Origin: Myxococcales bacterium
GTDB taxonomy: Bacteria > Myxococcota_A > UBA9160 > SMWR01
Reading direction: 5' to 3'
Assembly (NCBI GenBank): GCA_022572485.1
Contig: JACZVU010000113.1
Location: forward strand, 1 to 8,411
Length of the DNA stretch: 8,411 nucleotides
The notes beneath the pieces are model-generated. The model saw only the letters and a list, made by a program, of their open reading frames with translations, was not told the origin of the DNA and ran no database searches. A program made the position numbers and the translations under genes. Positions within the stretch are counted from its first letter, which is position 1, and every line of letters starts with the position of its first letter. This document shows positions 1 to 5,960 of this stretch, one piece after another.

Positions 1-269
1 AATGGTTTCGCGGCGCCAATCGCCTCGGGCTTTCGCTCTACGATTCCTCGACAGCCGGCTGCCAGGATGGGCTCGGCACACATGAAGTGAACAAGAACCA
101 GGGTGCTGAGAGCGTGGTCTCGTTTCTCCTCGCATTACTCGCGATGCTCGGCTTGGCGGACGACGGCCTCGACTGGAATGCTGTCGAAACAGGTCTGACC
201 AGACCGGACAGTGCTCGCGCCGAAGTGCTCATCCGACCCTCAGAGCGTGCTCCTAACGCAATCGAATAA
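1..269 (+). CDS. Glycosyltransferase-type protein, C-terminal end (5' partial)
   Basis: Only the last ~88 residues are in the window; the reading frame is open from base 3 to the TAA at 267-269. The visible part reads WFRGANRLGLSLYD, then GCQDGLGTHEVNKNQGAES, then a hydrophobic helix (VVSFLLALLAMLGL) and a polar tail. The NxNQGAES signature followed by a leucine-rich helix is what I recognise from the C-terminal alpha/alpha-barrel region of bacterial glycosyltransferase proteins encoded just before GH130 enzymes, with which they probably act in oligosaccharide turnover. The next frame, a GH130 N-terminus, starts 1 base after the stop, which supports an original two-gene operon. The catalytic GT part lies outside the window, so substrate cannot be inferred. 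The family call rests on recall of the motif and context, not on a search. Confidence 0.6.
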   Translation, partial: WFRGANRLGLSLYDSSTAGCQDGLGTHEVNKNQGAESVVSFLLALLAMLGLADDGLDWNAVETGLTRPDSARAEVLIRPSERAPNAIE

Positions 270-270
270 C

Positions 271-540
271 ATGCCAACAAGAAAAGAGCCGTTGTGCCTG
301 ACGAGGATGCCCCAGCGGATTCTTCCTGATCCGAAACGAGTTATTACTAGGAGCTTTCATCCGAGCGACGGAGCCGACGGTTCGTCGTCTCGCGTCAAGA
401 CCATCCTCGACCGGGTTCTCGCGATTCAGGAGGAGGATGTTCCGGCGATGCTGGAGGGACTTCTGCGGGAGTTCTCCCCTCGGCACCGCGACTTCGAGAG
501 GGTGCTCGACGATCATTGTCGTTTAATGTCGCACTACCTT
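271..540 (+). pseudogene. GH130 family glycosidase/phosphorylase, N-terminal fragment
   Basis: ATG at 271 begins a protein whose first ~90 residues match the N-terminus of GH130 (COG2152, beta-1,4-mannooligosaccharide phosphorylase-like) proteins: RILPDPKRVITRSFHPSD at 16-33, then a helix with ILDRVLAIQEEDVPAMLEGL, then EFSPRHRDFERVLDDH near 67-82. Normal family members run to several hundred residues, with a five-bladed beta-propeller catalytic domain; here the propeller is entirely absent. After about residue 90 (base ~540) the frame stays open to 1071, but that stretch is the antisense of the minus-strand membrane hydrolase and resembles no GH130 protein. I therefore end the homology at ~540 and call it a truncated remnant. 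The start 1 base after the upstream stop implies translational coupling in the ancestral operon; no strong Shine-Dalgarno is visible. An in-frame ATG at 307 is an alternative start. Confidence 0.62.
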
Positions 541-1065
541 GACCGCGAGCAAGCCGACGCATGCGGGGCGCGCGAACCAGCGGGGCGCCTTGCAGTGCCT
601 CTGTCTGCGCGCAGCGATGAGCGCAACCACGAGGATTGCCCACATCCACGGATCGGCGATGTACAAGACGTCTCCATAGAACCACGAATCATCAAACGGC
701 ATCAGCCATCGAACCCCGTAGACGTTCAGAAAATCGAGAGCCGAGTGGGAAAACACCGAGATCGTCGAAAGTACCAACAACCATTTGAAGTCGGCGGCGG
801 ATGCAGACGGCCCGCGTCGCGACAGCCAACCGGCCACCATCATCACCCCTGCCAACAAAAAGGGAAGAACGATCAGCGCCGGAATTCCGTGAGTGACGCC
901 ACGGCGAAATGCGAGCGCCGCGGTTTCGCCCCACGCGTAAGAAATCACGTCCACGTCGGGAAGATTCGCGCCGAGAATCAATGTCGCACGGCCGAAGCGC
1001 GCCTTTTGTTCCAACCCCGTACTCGCGAGCGCAGCGCCGAACATCGTGTGACAGATGGGATCCAT
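523..1065 (-). CDS. YdjM/DUF457-type membrane-bound metal-dependent hydrolase, C-terminally truncated
   Basis: This encodes 180 residues from ATG at 1065. It resembles the LexA-regulated YdjM-like inner-membrane hydrolase family (PF04307). Visible family marks are the N-terminal MDPICHTMFGAALA with Asp2 and His6, GANLPDVDV at 32-40 with paired aspartates, RRGVTHG at 54-60, SHSALDFLNVYGVRWLMPF at 106-124 and ADPWMW at 137-142. Hydrophobic spans near 61-80, 95-110 and 141-152 fit membrane helices; the conserved Asp/His residues are the presumed metal ligands. Larger relatives with this N-terminus run to roughly 330 residues with a long C-terminal part. Here the protein stops shortly after the last helix, exactly where the truncated GH130 gene meets it from the other side, so I infer loss of its 3' end. 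Physiological substrate is unknown for the family. It may be non-functional. Confidence 0.7.
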   Translation of the reverse strand: MDPICHTMFGAALASTGLEQKARFGRATLILGANLPDVDVISYAWGETAALAFRRGVTHGIPALIVLPFLLAGVMMVAGWLSRRGPSASAADFKWLLVLSTISVFSHSALDFLNVYGVRWLMPFDDSWFYGDVLYIADPWMWAILVVALIAARRQRHCKAPRWFARPACVGLLAVKVVRH

Positions 1066-1393
1066 GCCTGATCGCCTACGAATTGTTCATGACTTGTCGG
1101 AGTGATCATACACCGACCCATCCGGGCCAGTAAGCTTCGCATTCAACCTGTCCGCGACAAACGATCAGCCTTCTTGACGCCAGTCGCTTCCGCTTTCTCG
1201 GCCATCTCGGGTGCAGCACGGTGTCGAAGCTTAGTCCGACTGGATGCAGGTCGGAAATGGAAGCTTCCTTCCATTCGCTCCTATCCGTATGATGCCATCG
1301 CGGAAAATTCGAACCCCTAATACGCTCCGATGATACACTTCGGATACAGGGGTCGGTTCGTTTCCTTACGCTCATACGGCCCTCGGAGGCGAC
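1066..1393. other. Intergenic region between divergent genes; upstream region of the MttB-family gene
   Basis: No credible gene is seen on either strand; the open frames here are low-complexity, Arg/Ser-rich antisense readings. The region holds a 10-base palindrome GGAAGCTTCC (1259-1268) inside a larger ATGGAA/TTCCAT inverted repeat (1257-1262 and 1269-1274). A TATGAT hexamer at 1288-1293 could be a -10 box, but the sequence ~17 bases upstream (TTCCTT) is a poor -35. The most structured part is the nested inverted repeat listed separately. Promoters for both flanking genes should lie here, but none can be assigned with confidence. Confidence 0.5.
1310..1360 (+). repeat. Nested inverted repeat in the MttB-family gene leader
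   Basis: The outer arms are CGAACCCCT (1310-1318) and AGGGG (1348-1352) plus TTCG (1357-1360), with a 4-base bulge. CGAACC (1310-1315) can alternatively pair without a bulge with GGTTCG (1355-1360). An inner pair TCCGA (1326-1330)/TCGGA (1340-1344) sits inside. It lies 34 bases before the GTG start, so it could be a structured mRNA leader or a dyad operator. It has no U-tract, so it is not an intrinsic terminator, and it matches no riboswitch I recognise. Confidence 0.35.
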
Positions 1394-2965
1394 GTGATCA
1401 GAACAGAACAGATCCATCCCAGCCGACGAAGGCGCAAGCGGAGCAACCGCGAGAAGCTCCGTGAGGAGAGAAGTGACGGGATCAAGCCCGACGCCGTGCA
1501 CGCGGGTTTGACGGGAGGAAAATTCCGGCCTCTTTCCGAGCACGACATGGAGCGTATCCACGCGACGGCGCTGGATGTACTCGAGCAGATTGGGATCGGA
1601 GAACCCACCCCGAGCATCATCGAATCCGCGATTCCCAAAGGCGCAGTTCTTTCGGAGAGCGGGCGGCTCTGCTTTCCGCGCAGCCTGATGGAGGATTTGA
1701 TCGACGGTTGCTGCAAAGAATTCACTCACTACGCCCCCAACCCGGATCACGACATCCAGATTGGTGGAAATCGAGTCTACTTCCGCACCTGCGGGGAAGC
1801 GGTGAATATCTTCGACTACGAAACCCGAGAGATCCGGCCGTCGAAGCTCGTCGATCTCTACGACACCGCGCGACTCGCCGACCACCTCCCCAATGTCCAT
1901 GCTTTTTGCCAAACGGTCGTAGCCACCGAACACAGCAACGATGCCTTCGTACACGACATCAATGCGCTCTACGCGCAGCTGGCTGGAACCCAGAAGGCGC
2001 TCGCGATGTCTACTGCAACGGCCGATCACATCGATCATTTCATCAAATTGCTCGATCTGTTTCTGGGCAGAGAAGGTGCATTCCTCGAGCGCCCGTTCTT
2101 CAACTTCGGCGGCTGCCCGATCGTTTCGCCGCTGCGTTTTGGCGCGGACAACGCCGAGGTTCTGGTAAAGTGCGCGCGACTCGGAATCCCCTACGACATC
2201 GCGGTCGCCTCGCAGGCAGGCGCCACCGCTCCGGCAGCGCTCGCGGGATCGCTCGTGCAAACCTTCGCGACATTGGGTGTCATGAATCTCATCAGCCCCG
2301 GGACACCGTTTCTGATGGGTGCCTGGCCGTTCATTTCGGACCTGCGAACGGGTTCATTTACTGGAGGAAGCGGCGAGCAAGCGCTCGTTTCGTCGGCGAT
2401 CGCGCAGCTTTCCAATTTCTACGGGCTGCCGAGCAGCGTGAGCGCTTGCATGTCAGATTCGAAATTGCCCGATGCCCAGGCGGGCTATGAAAAAGGCATT
2501 ACCGCAACGTTGACCGCTCTGGCAGGCTGCAACTACATCGGTGAAACGGCGGGCATGTTGGGCAGCTTGATGGCGTATTCGTTCGAAGCGATGATCATCG
2601 ACAACGACATGCTCGGAAACGTGATGCGAACCGTTCGCGGAATCGAGGTGACGGACGAGACGCTCTCATTCGACGTGATCCGGGATGCCGTGGAGGGGTC
2701 GGGCCACTTCCTCGATCACCCGCAGACGCTCGAGCTAATGCAGACCGAATATCTGTATCCCCAGCTCGCCGATCGCGGAACCTACAACGATTGGAGGGAA
2801 ACTGGCAAACGCGACGCCTACGAAATCGCCCACGAAAAAGCCACGAAGATCCTGTCGGAGCATTACCCGGTCTACATCGATCCTGCGGCAGACGCGAGAA
2901 TCCGGGAGCACTTCCCGATCATGCTCAAGCCCGAAGACATGAAACCAGGAAACGGCCGCTGGTAG
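1394..2965 (+). CDS. MttB-family (trimethylamine methyltransferase-like) protein, non-pyrrolysine
   Basis: The gene encodes 523 residues from a GTG with GGAGG at 1385-1389, 4 bases upstream. The sequence is a full-length MttB/COG5598 methyltransferase: an Arg-rich N-terminal tail (11-29), a conserved entry segment GGKFRPLSEHDMERIHATALDVLE (41-64), and the TIM-barrel core with FNFGGCPIVSPLRFG (236-250), ISPGTPFLMGAWP (300-312), TGGSGEQAL (323-331), SDSKLPDAQAGYEKG (354-368) and ETAGMLGSLMAYSFEAMIIDNDM (384-406). Members transfer a methyl group from a methylated amine to a cobalamin-binding corrinoid protein. True MttB needs an in-frame UAG-encoded pyrrolysine; none occurs inside this frame, and the only UAG is the terminal stop. 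It therefore belongs to the larger non-Pyl group, some of which demethylate quaternary amines such as glycine betaine, carnitine or proline betaine. The actual substrate cannot be told. No corrinoid protein or reactivase gene is adjacent. The gene is monocistronic here, convergent with the CheX-type gene. Confidence 0.9.
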   Translation: MIRTEQIHPSRRRRKRSNREKLREERSDGIKPDAVHAGLTGGKFRPLSEHDMERIHATALDVLEQIGIGEPTPSIIESAIPKGAVLSESGRLCFPRSLMEDLIDGCCKEFTHYAPNPDHDIQIGGNRVYFRTCGEAVNIFDYETREIRPSKLVDLYDTARLADHLPNVHAFCQTVVATEHSNDAFVHDINALYAQLAGTQKALAMSTATADHIDHFIKLLDLFLGREGAFLERPFFNFGGCPIVSPLRFGADNAEVLVKCARLGIPYDIAVASQAGATAPAALAGSLVQTFATLGVMNLISPGTPFLMGAWPFISDLRTGSFTGGSGEQALVSSAIAQLSNFYGLPSSVSACMSDSKLPDAQAGYEKGITATLTALAGCNYIGETAGMLGSLMAYSFEAMIIDNDMLGNVMRTVRGIEVTDETLSFDVIRDAVEGSGHFLDHPQTLELMQTEYLYPQLADRGTYNDWRETGKRDAYEIAHEKATKILSEHYPVYIDPAADARIREHFPIMLKPEDMKPGNGRW

Positions 2966-3136
2966 CTCTTTGGTGTGCGCTTGATGGTGTCGAGCAGAAA
3001 CAACCGGTCGCTTCTGCAATACCTGCCGTACCCCCGCTGGAGACCAACCCGCCAGCGCTTCGCAGTCTGAACGAGGCAGCCGCACGATCGCGTCTGGCTG
3101 GACTCGACCAAGCCTCGCCGACGCACCCACCTCTGT
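2966..3136. other. Convergent intergenic region with two hairpins
   Basis: These 171 bases separate two convergent stop codons. Two perfect 6-base inverted repeats are visible: GCAGAA (2994-2999)/TTCTGC (3012-3017), 28 bases past the MttB-family stop, and CGCTGG (3035-3040)/CCAGCG (3052-3057). Neither is followed by a run of T on either strand, so they are not classic Rho-independent terminators, although either may slow or protect transcript ends. No gene is supported here. Confidence 0.35.
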
Positions 3137-3967
3137 TCAGAGCGGCTCCAGGAAAAGTGCCGCGTTGCCAATGCTGACGGCAAGTTCGAAAAGGAAGCCC
3201 GATTCAAAGTCGATCGCACTCTGGGGCGGCCCGAGTTCCATAGCGATTCCGTTCCGCTCCGCAATCGCCATTGCGTTGCCCGCCAACACATTGAGGAACT
3301 CGCCGACTCCATCGAGCAGCATTTCCATGTCGAGACCCTCGGGATCGAGGCCACTCGCCTTCGCGGCAAGCTGACGTGAAAATTCTTCATCTCCCAGCAG
3401 GCAGATCAGCAGGGCCGACTCACCGCTCACCGAAACCGCAATCTGAATGGGAAAGTCTGGCGGCTCCACGATTGGCTCGCCGCTACCCACACGCGTCGTA
3501 ATCCGCGCAACGCGCATCAGAAGATTGGGGAAGAGATCGAGCACGTACGGCGCTAGCGCATTACGGTCAAGACCCACAGGAAGCGCAAGGTTTTCGATCC
3601 GGTACGGAGTCTGCTCTTCTTCGTAGCTGATCAGCAGCTCTTCGAGGCGAGCCTTTCCGAGGTATCCCAAGCGGACCAGGGCCTGACCGATGCGCAGGCG
3701 GGTCCGCCATTGAAGCTGGACCAGGTTGTCAATCTGCTCTTCGGTCAGCAGACCCATTTCTCCGGCCAATTCTCCAAATGGCCTATCGCGGTGGCGCTGT
3801 TCGGCGTTCACCTTGTCGGCGTCCGCCTTGGAAATAAGCTGGCCCTCTATGGCCAGTTCTCCGATGCTTCGGTTTTCGGCGCCCATCAAATCCAGAGCGG
3901 CTCGCACCTGTTCCACGTTCACTTCATCGCGCTCGATCAGATATTGTCCGAAGAACTTGACGCCCAT
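3137..3967 (-). CDS. CheX-type CheY phosphatase with N-terminal GspE-N/MshEN-like repeats
   Basis: The 276-residue protein starts at ATG 3967 with GGGAG (3973-3977) 5 bases upstream. The C-terminal half (about 130-276) looks like a CheX/CheC-type domain: VGEFLNVLAGNAMAIAERNG at 221-240 carries the E-x-x-N active motif (Glu223, Asn226) followed by the conserved GN (230-231), then ELGPP at 244-248. Such proteins hydrolyse the aspartyl phosphate of CheY. The N-terminal ~118 residues contain four related helical units, each with a G-x-x-hydrophobic core and ending near a Gln: about 6-27, 35-57 (IGELAIEGQLISKADADKVN), 64-86 (FGELAGEMGLLTEEQIDNLV) and 93-119 (IGQALVRLGYLGKARLEELL). This pattern resembles the GspE/PilB/MshE N-terminal domain, which in MshE binds c-di-GMP. 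No signal peptide or membrane helix is seen, so it is cytoplasmic. It lies 12 bases after the cheY stop and is surely co-transcribed with it. Ligand binding is inference. Confidence 0.78.
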   Translation of the reverse strand: MGVKFFGQYLIERDEVNVEQVRAALDLMGAENRSIGELAIEGQLISKADADKVNAEQRHRDRPFGELAGEMGLLTEEQIDNLVQLQWRTRLRIGQALVRLGYLGKARLEELLISYEEEQTPYRIENLALPVGLDRNALAPYVLDLFPNLLMRVARITTRVGSGEPIVEPPDFPIQIAVSVSGESALLICLLGDEEFSRQLAAKASGLDPEGLDMEMLLDGVGEFLNVLAGNAMAIAERNGIAMELGPPQSAIDFESGFLFELAVSIGNAALFLEPL

Positions 3968-3979
3968 TTTGGCTCCCGC

Positions 3980-4369
3980 CTAGGACCGAACCCGTTCGCA
4001 TTCCTGGGCGAGCAGGGCTCCTAAAATGTCTTCATCAATGGGCTTGCTCAGAACCTGGATGGCCCCCAGACGAAACGCCTCCTCAGCCCTCGATACCATC
4101 GCGCCAACCGATGAAAGCATCGCGATGCGCGTCTCGGGATTTGTTGACTGGATCAGGCGCAGCGCCGCCAAACCGTCCACATCAGGCATGATGATATCCA
4201 TCAAAATGAGATCGGGGCGCAACTGGCTGGCCTGTTGAACTGCTTCTGCTCCGTTGCGCGCGGTGCCGACCACTTCGGCGGCTTCGTTTGCAGCCACGGC
4301 ACTTTCGATCTGGGCGAGGACCGTCCGACTGTCATCGACAATCAGAACGGTCAGTTTCTTGTCGGACAT
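3980..4369 (-). CDS. cheY: Single-domain response regulator, CheY-like
   Basis: This is a 129-residue receiver domain with no output domain. The acidic pair Asp12-Asp13 lies in VLIVDDSRTV, the phosphoacceptor is Asp58 in LILMDIIMPDVDG, Ser86/Ser87 follows MLSS at the switch Thr/Ser position, and Lys109 lies in LSKP. All canonical receiver residues are present, so it should be phosphorylatable with Mg2+. ATG at 4369 is preceded by GAGGG, a good ribosome site a few bases upstream. The next gene, 12 bases downstream on the same strand, encodes a CheX-type phosphatase, its likely partner. No histidine kinase is in the window, so the input is unknown. The MPDVDGLAALR segment and the MLSSVGA stretch are typical of CheY-like chemotaxis regulators rather than of Spo0F-type proteins, but a role outside motility is possible. 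Confidence 0.88.
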   Translation of the reverse strand: MSDKKLTVLIVDDSRTVLAQIESAVAANEAAEVVGTARNGAEAVQQASQLRPDLILMDIIMPDVDGLAALRLIQSTNPETRIAMLSSVGAMVSRAEEAFRLGAIQVLSKPIDEDILGALLAQECERVRS

Positions 4370-4672
4370 GGTCCCTCATTCGAACCAGGCAGCCCGTGAA
4401 GCGTCGGGCCCCTGGAGGTGTTCATCGTCCTGACGAGCACACCAGTTGAGACCGAGAGAGAGCGGATCGAGCCAGCTGGCGAAAACCGCACTTGCACATT
4501 GCTGAGGCGCACTCTTCTGCAGTTATAGATTGCCTCTAGGCCCGATCGCGTCTACCGATGGGGCTCGGATTTGTCGAAGCGCATCTCGATGATGCCCGAT
4601 CCCATCGTGGCAGGAGGTCCATACGGCGAGACCATCGAGTTCGATCCGCTCAGGCGCTCGCTTCGTCGGAGA
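4370..4672. other. Intergenic region upstream of cheY-cheX operon
   Basis: These ~300 bases separate the CBS gene's stop from the cheY start, both on the minus strand. No credible gene is seen. On the minus strand TATAAC (complement of 4522-4527) could be a -10 box about 150 bases upstream of cheY, but no good -35 sits 16-18 bases further upstream; TAGACG is 21 bases away. No clear terminator for the CBS gene is visible. The promoter assignment is therefore weak. Confidence 0.3.
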
Positions 4673-5131
4673 TCAGGCGCGAACACTCACGCCACCGCAT
4701 GTGCAGGGAGGTACCTCGCGAGTCACGAGCCGCAGAAAGTCGGCCTCCGTGAGGATTCCGATCAGCGCTCCGTCATCATTCACCACCGGTAGACAACTGT
4801 TCTTGTTGCGCAACATGTAGCGGGCGGCCCCCGCAGCGCAACATTCGGGTCGCACCGTGTCTACCGATTCGTGCATCAACTCGGAAATGGGGCGACTGTC
4901 GTTGCTGTCGATCCGCAGATTGGTTGAGTGTGCCGCGGCGAGAAGATCGCGCTGACTCACCAGGCCTAGCAGGCCATTCGCCTCGTCCGACACCAGCATA
5001 TGCCGAAACCGCCTCTCCGCCATGGTTCTCCACACTTCGCCCACGGAAGTGGTGGGTTGAACCGTCACGGGATCAGGTGTCATGAGATCTGCCACTTCGC
5101 CAGACACGCGACAGGGTTCCGTGATCTGCAT
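4673..5131 (-). CDS. CBS-domain pair protein
   Basis: The 152-residue protein consists almost entirely of two CBS motifs. CBS1 spans about 14-65 (VADLMTPDPVTVQPTTSVGE at 13-32, then RFRHMLVSDEANGLLGLVSQRDLL at 41-64), and CBS2 spans about 82-136 (ISELMHESVDTVRPECCAAG, then LPVVNDDGALIGILTEADFLRLV at 114-136). The DLMTPDPVTV and (V/L)(S/T)xxD(F/L) signatures are diagnostic. Such Bateman modules bind adenosine nucleotides (AMP, ATP, SAM) and regulate partner enzymes or channels; the bound ligand here is unknown. A short tail PPCTCGG holds two cysteines. The start at ATG 5131 is supported by a purine-rich GGGGGAGGG, with GAGGG at 5137-5141 and a 5-base spacer. It is on the same strand as cheY but 303 bases away, so probably a separate transcript. 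No partner gene is adjacent. Confidence 0.88.
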   Translation of the reverse strand: MQITEPCRVSGEVADLMTPDPVTVQPTTSVGEVWRTMAERRFRHMLVSDEANGLLGLVSQRDLLAAAHSTNLRIDSNDSRPISELMHESVDTVRPECCAAGAARYMLRNKNSCLPVVNDDGALIGILTEADFLRLVTREVPPCTCGGVSVRA

Positions 5132-5435
5132 GCGCGCCCTCCCCCGGAAAAGCAGTACCCAAGAAACCCTACCACACTTAGAGCGGTGAACAGCGAGCAG
5201 AGATCGTACAAGAACACGATAAAGTGAACTGCTTGAATGCGCGGGCCTGTGCGAAAACTCAAGCCCGCGTGCTCCTCGTCAAAACAGAGCCCGTACTCGA
5301 TGCCGAGAATCGGAGGCGGTCCCCATTCTGCTTCCCTTGCCGTACCTTCTGCCGTTCTTGCGTACCTTCTGCTGCCGAAAAGCAAAAGCGGACGGCTCCG
5401 TCGGCCACCCAAAGTCATCGCAAGAGGCGCCAAAC
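5132..5435. other. Intergenic region with small repeats, upstream of CBS gene
   Basis: About 300 bases without a supported gene. It contains overlapping inverted repeats GCTTGA (5231-5236)/TCAAGC (5259-5264) and CGCGGGC (5240-5246)/GCCCGCG (5263-5269). These share bases 5263-5264, so they cannot both form fully. It also contains a 12-base direct repeat CGTACCTTCTGC at 5341-5352 and 5361-5372, exactly 20 bases apart. The CBS gene promoter should lie here on the minus strand; I could not identify convincing -35/-10 boxes. Confidence 0.35.
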
Positions 5436-5473
5436 AACGAAACCCCGCCGACTTTCGCCCGCGGGGCTTCGTT
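5436..5473 (-). terminator. Intrinsic terminator of the cold-shock gene
   Basis: Arms 5436-5448 and 5461-5473 form a 13-base-pair stem with a 12-base loop. Read on the minus strand, the single mismatch becomes a G-U wobble, so the RNA stem is unbroken in that direction. The 3' side continues as TTTCGTTGTTTG, a moderate U-rich tail. It begins 20 bases after the cold-shock stop codon. Because the plus-strand RNA would have an A-C mismatch instead, the orientation is most likely minus. Confidence 0.8.
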
Positions 5474-5493
5474 AACAGACTCGGTTACTGGCG

Positions 5494-5700
5494 CTAGATC
5501 GGCACCACGTTCTCGGCCGCCGGCCCCTTTTGCCCCTGAACGACGTCGAACTCCACCTTCTGTCCTTCAGCCAGAGACTTGAAGCCCTCTGACTTAATCG
5601 CACTGAAATGACAGAAGACGTCCTTCTCGCCATCGTCGCGCGTGAGAAAGCCAAAGCCTTTCTCATCGTTGAACCACTTGACTGTTCCACTAGTACGCAA
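5494..5700 (-). CDS. Cold-shock domain protein (CspA family)
   Basis: The 68-residue protein is a single OB-fold cold-shock domain that binds single-stranded RNA/DNA and acts as an RNA chaperone. It begins [23 protein letters not shown]1 is KGFGFL (14-19) and RNP2 is DVFCHF (27-32). The usual second Val of VFVHF is Cys30 here. The C-terminus [13 protein letters not shown] is typical. I chose the TTG at 5700 as start because AAAGGA (5709-5714) lies exactly 8 bases upstream and the length then matches the usual 66-70 residues. A TTG at 5724 would give 76 residues but would place the Shine-Dalgarno inside the gene. The gene stands alone: its own terminator lies 20 bases downstream and a long gene-free region lies upstream. 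Species-level paralogue identity (CspA, CspE and so on) cannot be assigned. Confidence 0.93.
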   Translation of the reverse strand: MRTSGTVKWFNDEKGFGFLTRDDGEKDVFCHFSAIKSEGFKSLAEGQKVEFDVVQGQKGPAAENVVPI

Positions 5701-5708
5701 TGCAATAT

Positions 5709-5714
5709 TCCTTT
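5709..5714 (-). promoter_or_regulatory. Ribosome binding site deciding the csp start
   Basis: AAAGGA on the minus strand, separated by 8 bases (ATATTGCA) from TTG 5700. No ATG or GTG start with a comparable spacing exists in the frame, so this site fixes the TTG start. The intervening ATT at 5704-5706 is only 2 bases away, too close to be used. Confidence 0.7.
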
Positions 5715-5960
5715 CTGATCTCAAAATCGTCGGAACACGGCGCTGCGATTAAATCGAACCATCCGTATATTCCCGACCACGTTTATTCGCGGGATCGATT
5801 CCCGCACCTTCGGCGTTTCGCGCCGATGCGACACTCTAGCGAATCGATTCAATAAGCCTGCAGCTCGAGACCCAGCGCTCCGGGATGGACGCACCCCGGA
5901 GTGCCCAATGAAGCCCGCTGAGAACTCTCGGAGAGGCGGCAAAATACACCGCAACTATGT
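5715..5960 (-). promoter_or_regulatory. Probable long structured leader of the cold-shock mRNA
   Basis: The ~245 bases upstream of the csp ribosome site hold no credible gene but contain three clear dyads: GCGGGA (5789-5794)/TCCCGC (5800-5805) with a 5-base loop, TCGGCG (5810-5815)/CGCCGA (5821-5826) with a 5-base loop, and the palindrome GAATCGATTC (5841-5850). TCCCG at 5771-5775 could pair with CGGGA (5790-5794) instead of the first hairpin's own arm. cspA-type mRNAs of other bacteria have long 5' leaders that refold with temperature. That this one does is inference. Confidence 0.4.

Noticed and set aside
541..1071. Plus-strand continuation of the GH130 frame
   Set aside because: Its sequence is Arg/His/Pro-rich, has no GH130 similarity and is exactly antisense to the conserved membrane hydrolase.
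1106..2260. Long minus-strand open frame (384 codons) opposite the MttB-family gene
   Set aside because: It is antisense to a clear full-length methyltransferase, is rich in Arg/Val/Glu with no domain, and arises from the GC-biased codon positions of the real gene.
1708..2490. Plus-strand 260-codon frame inside the MttB-family gene
   Set aside because: An overlapping +1 frame with Arg-rich, domainless sequence; a shadow of the real gene.
2963..2965. UAG at the end of the MttB-family gene as a pyrrolysine codon
   Set aside because: It lies after a complete family-length protein, and the frame beyond it (to a TGA near 3070) shows no family sequence, so it is an ordinary stop.
5789..5805. GCGGGA/TCCCGC hairpin resembling a tRNA T-arm
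   Set aside because: No acceptor, D or anticodon arms can be folded around it and the GTTCRA consensus is absent; kept only as a leader hairpin.
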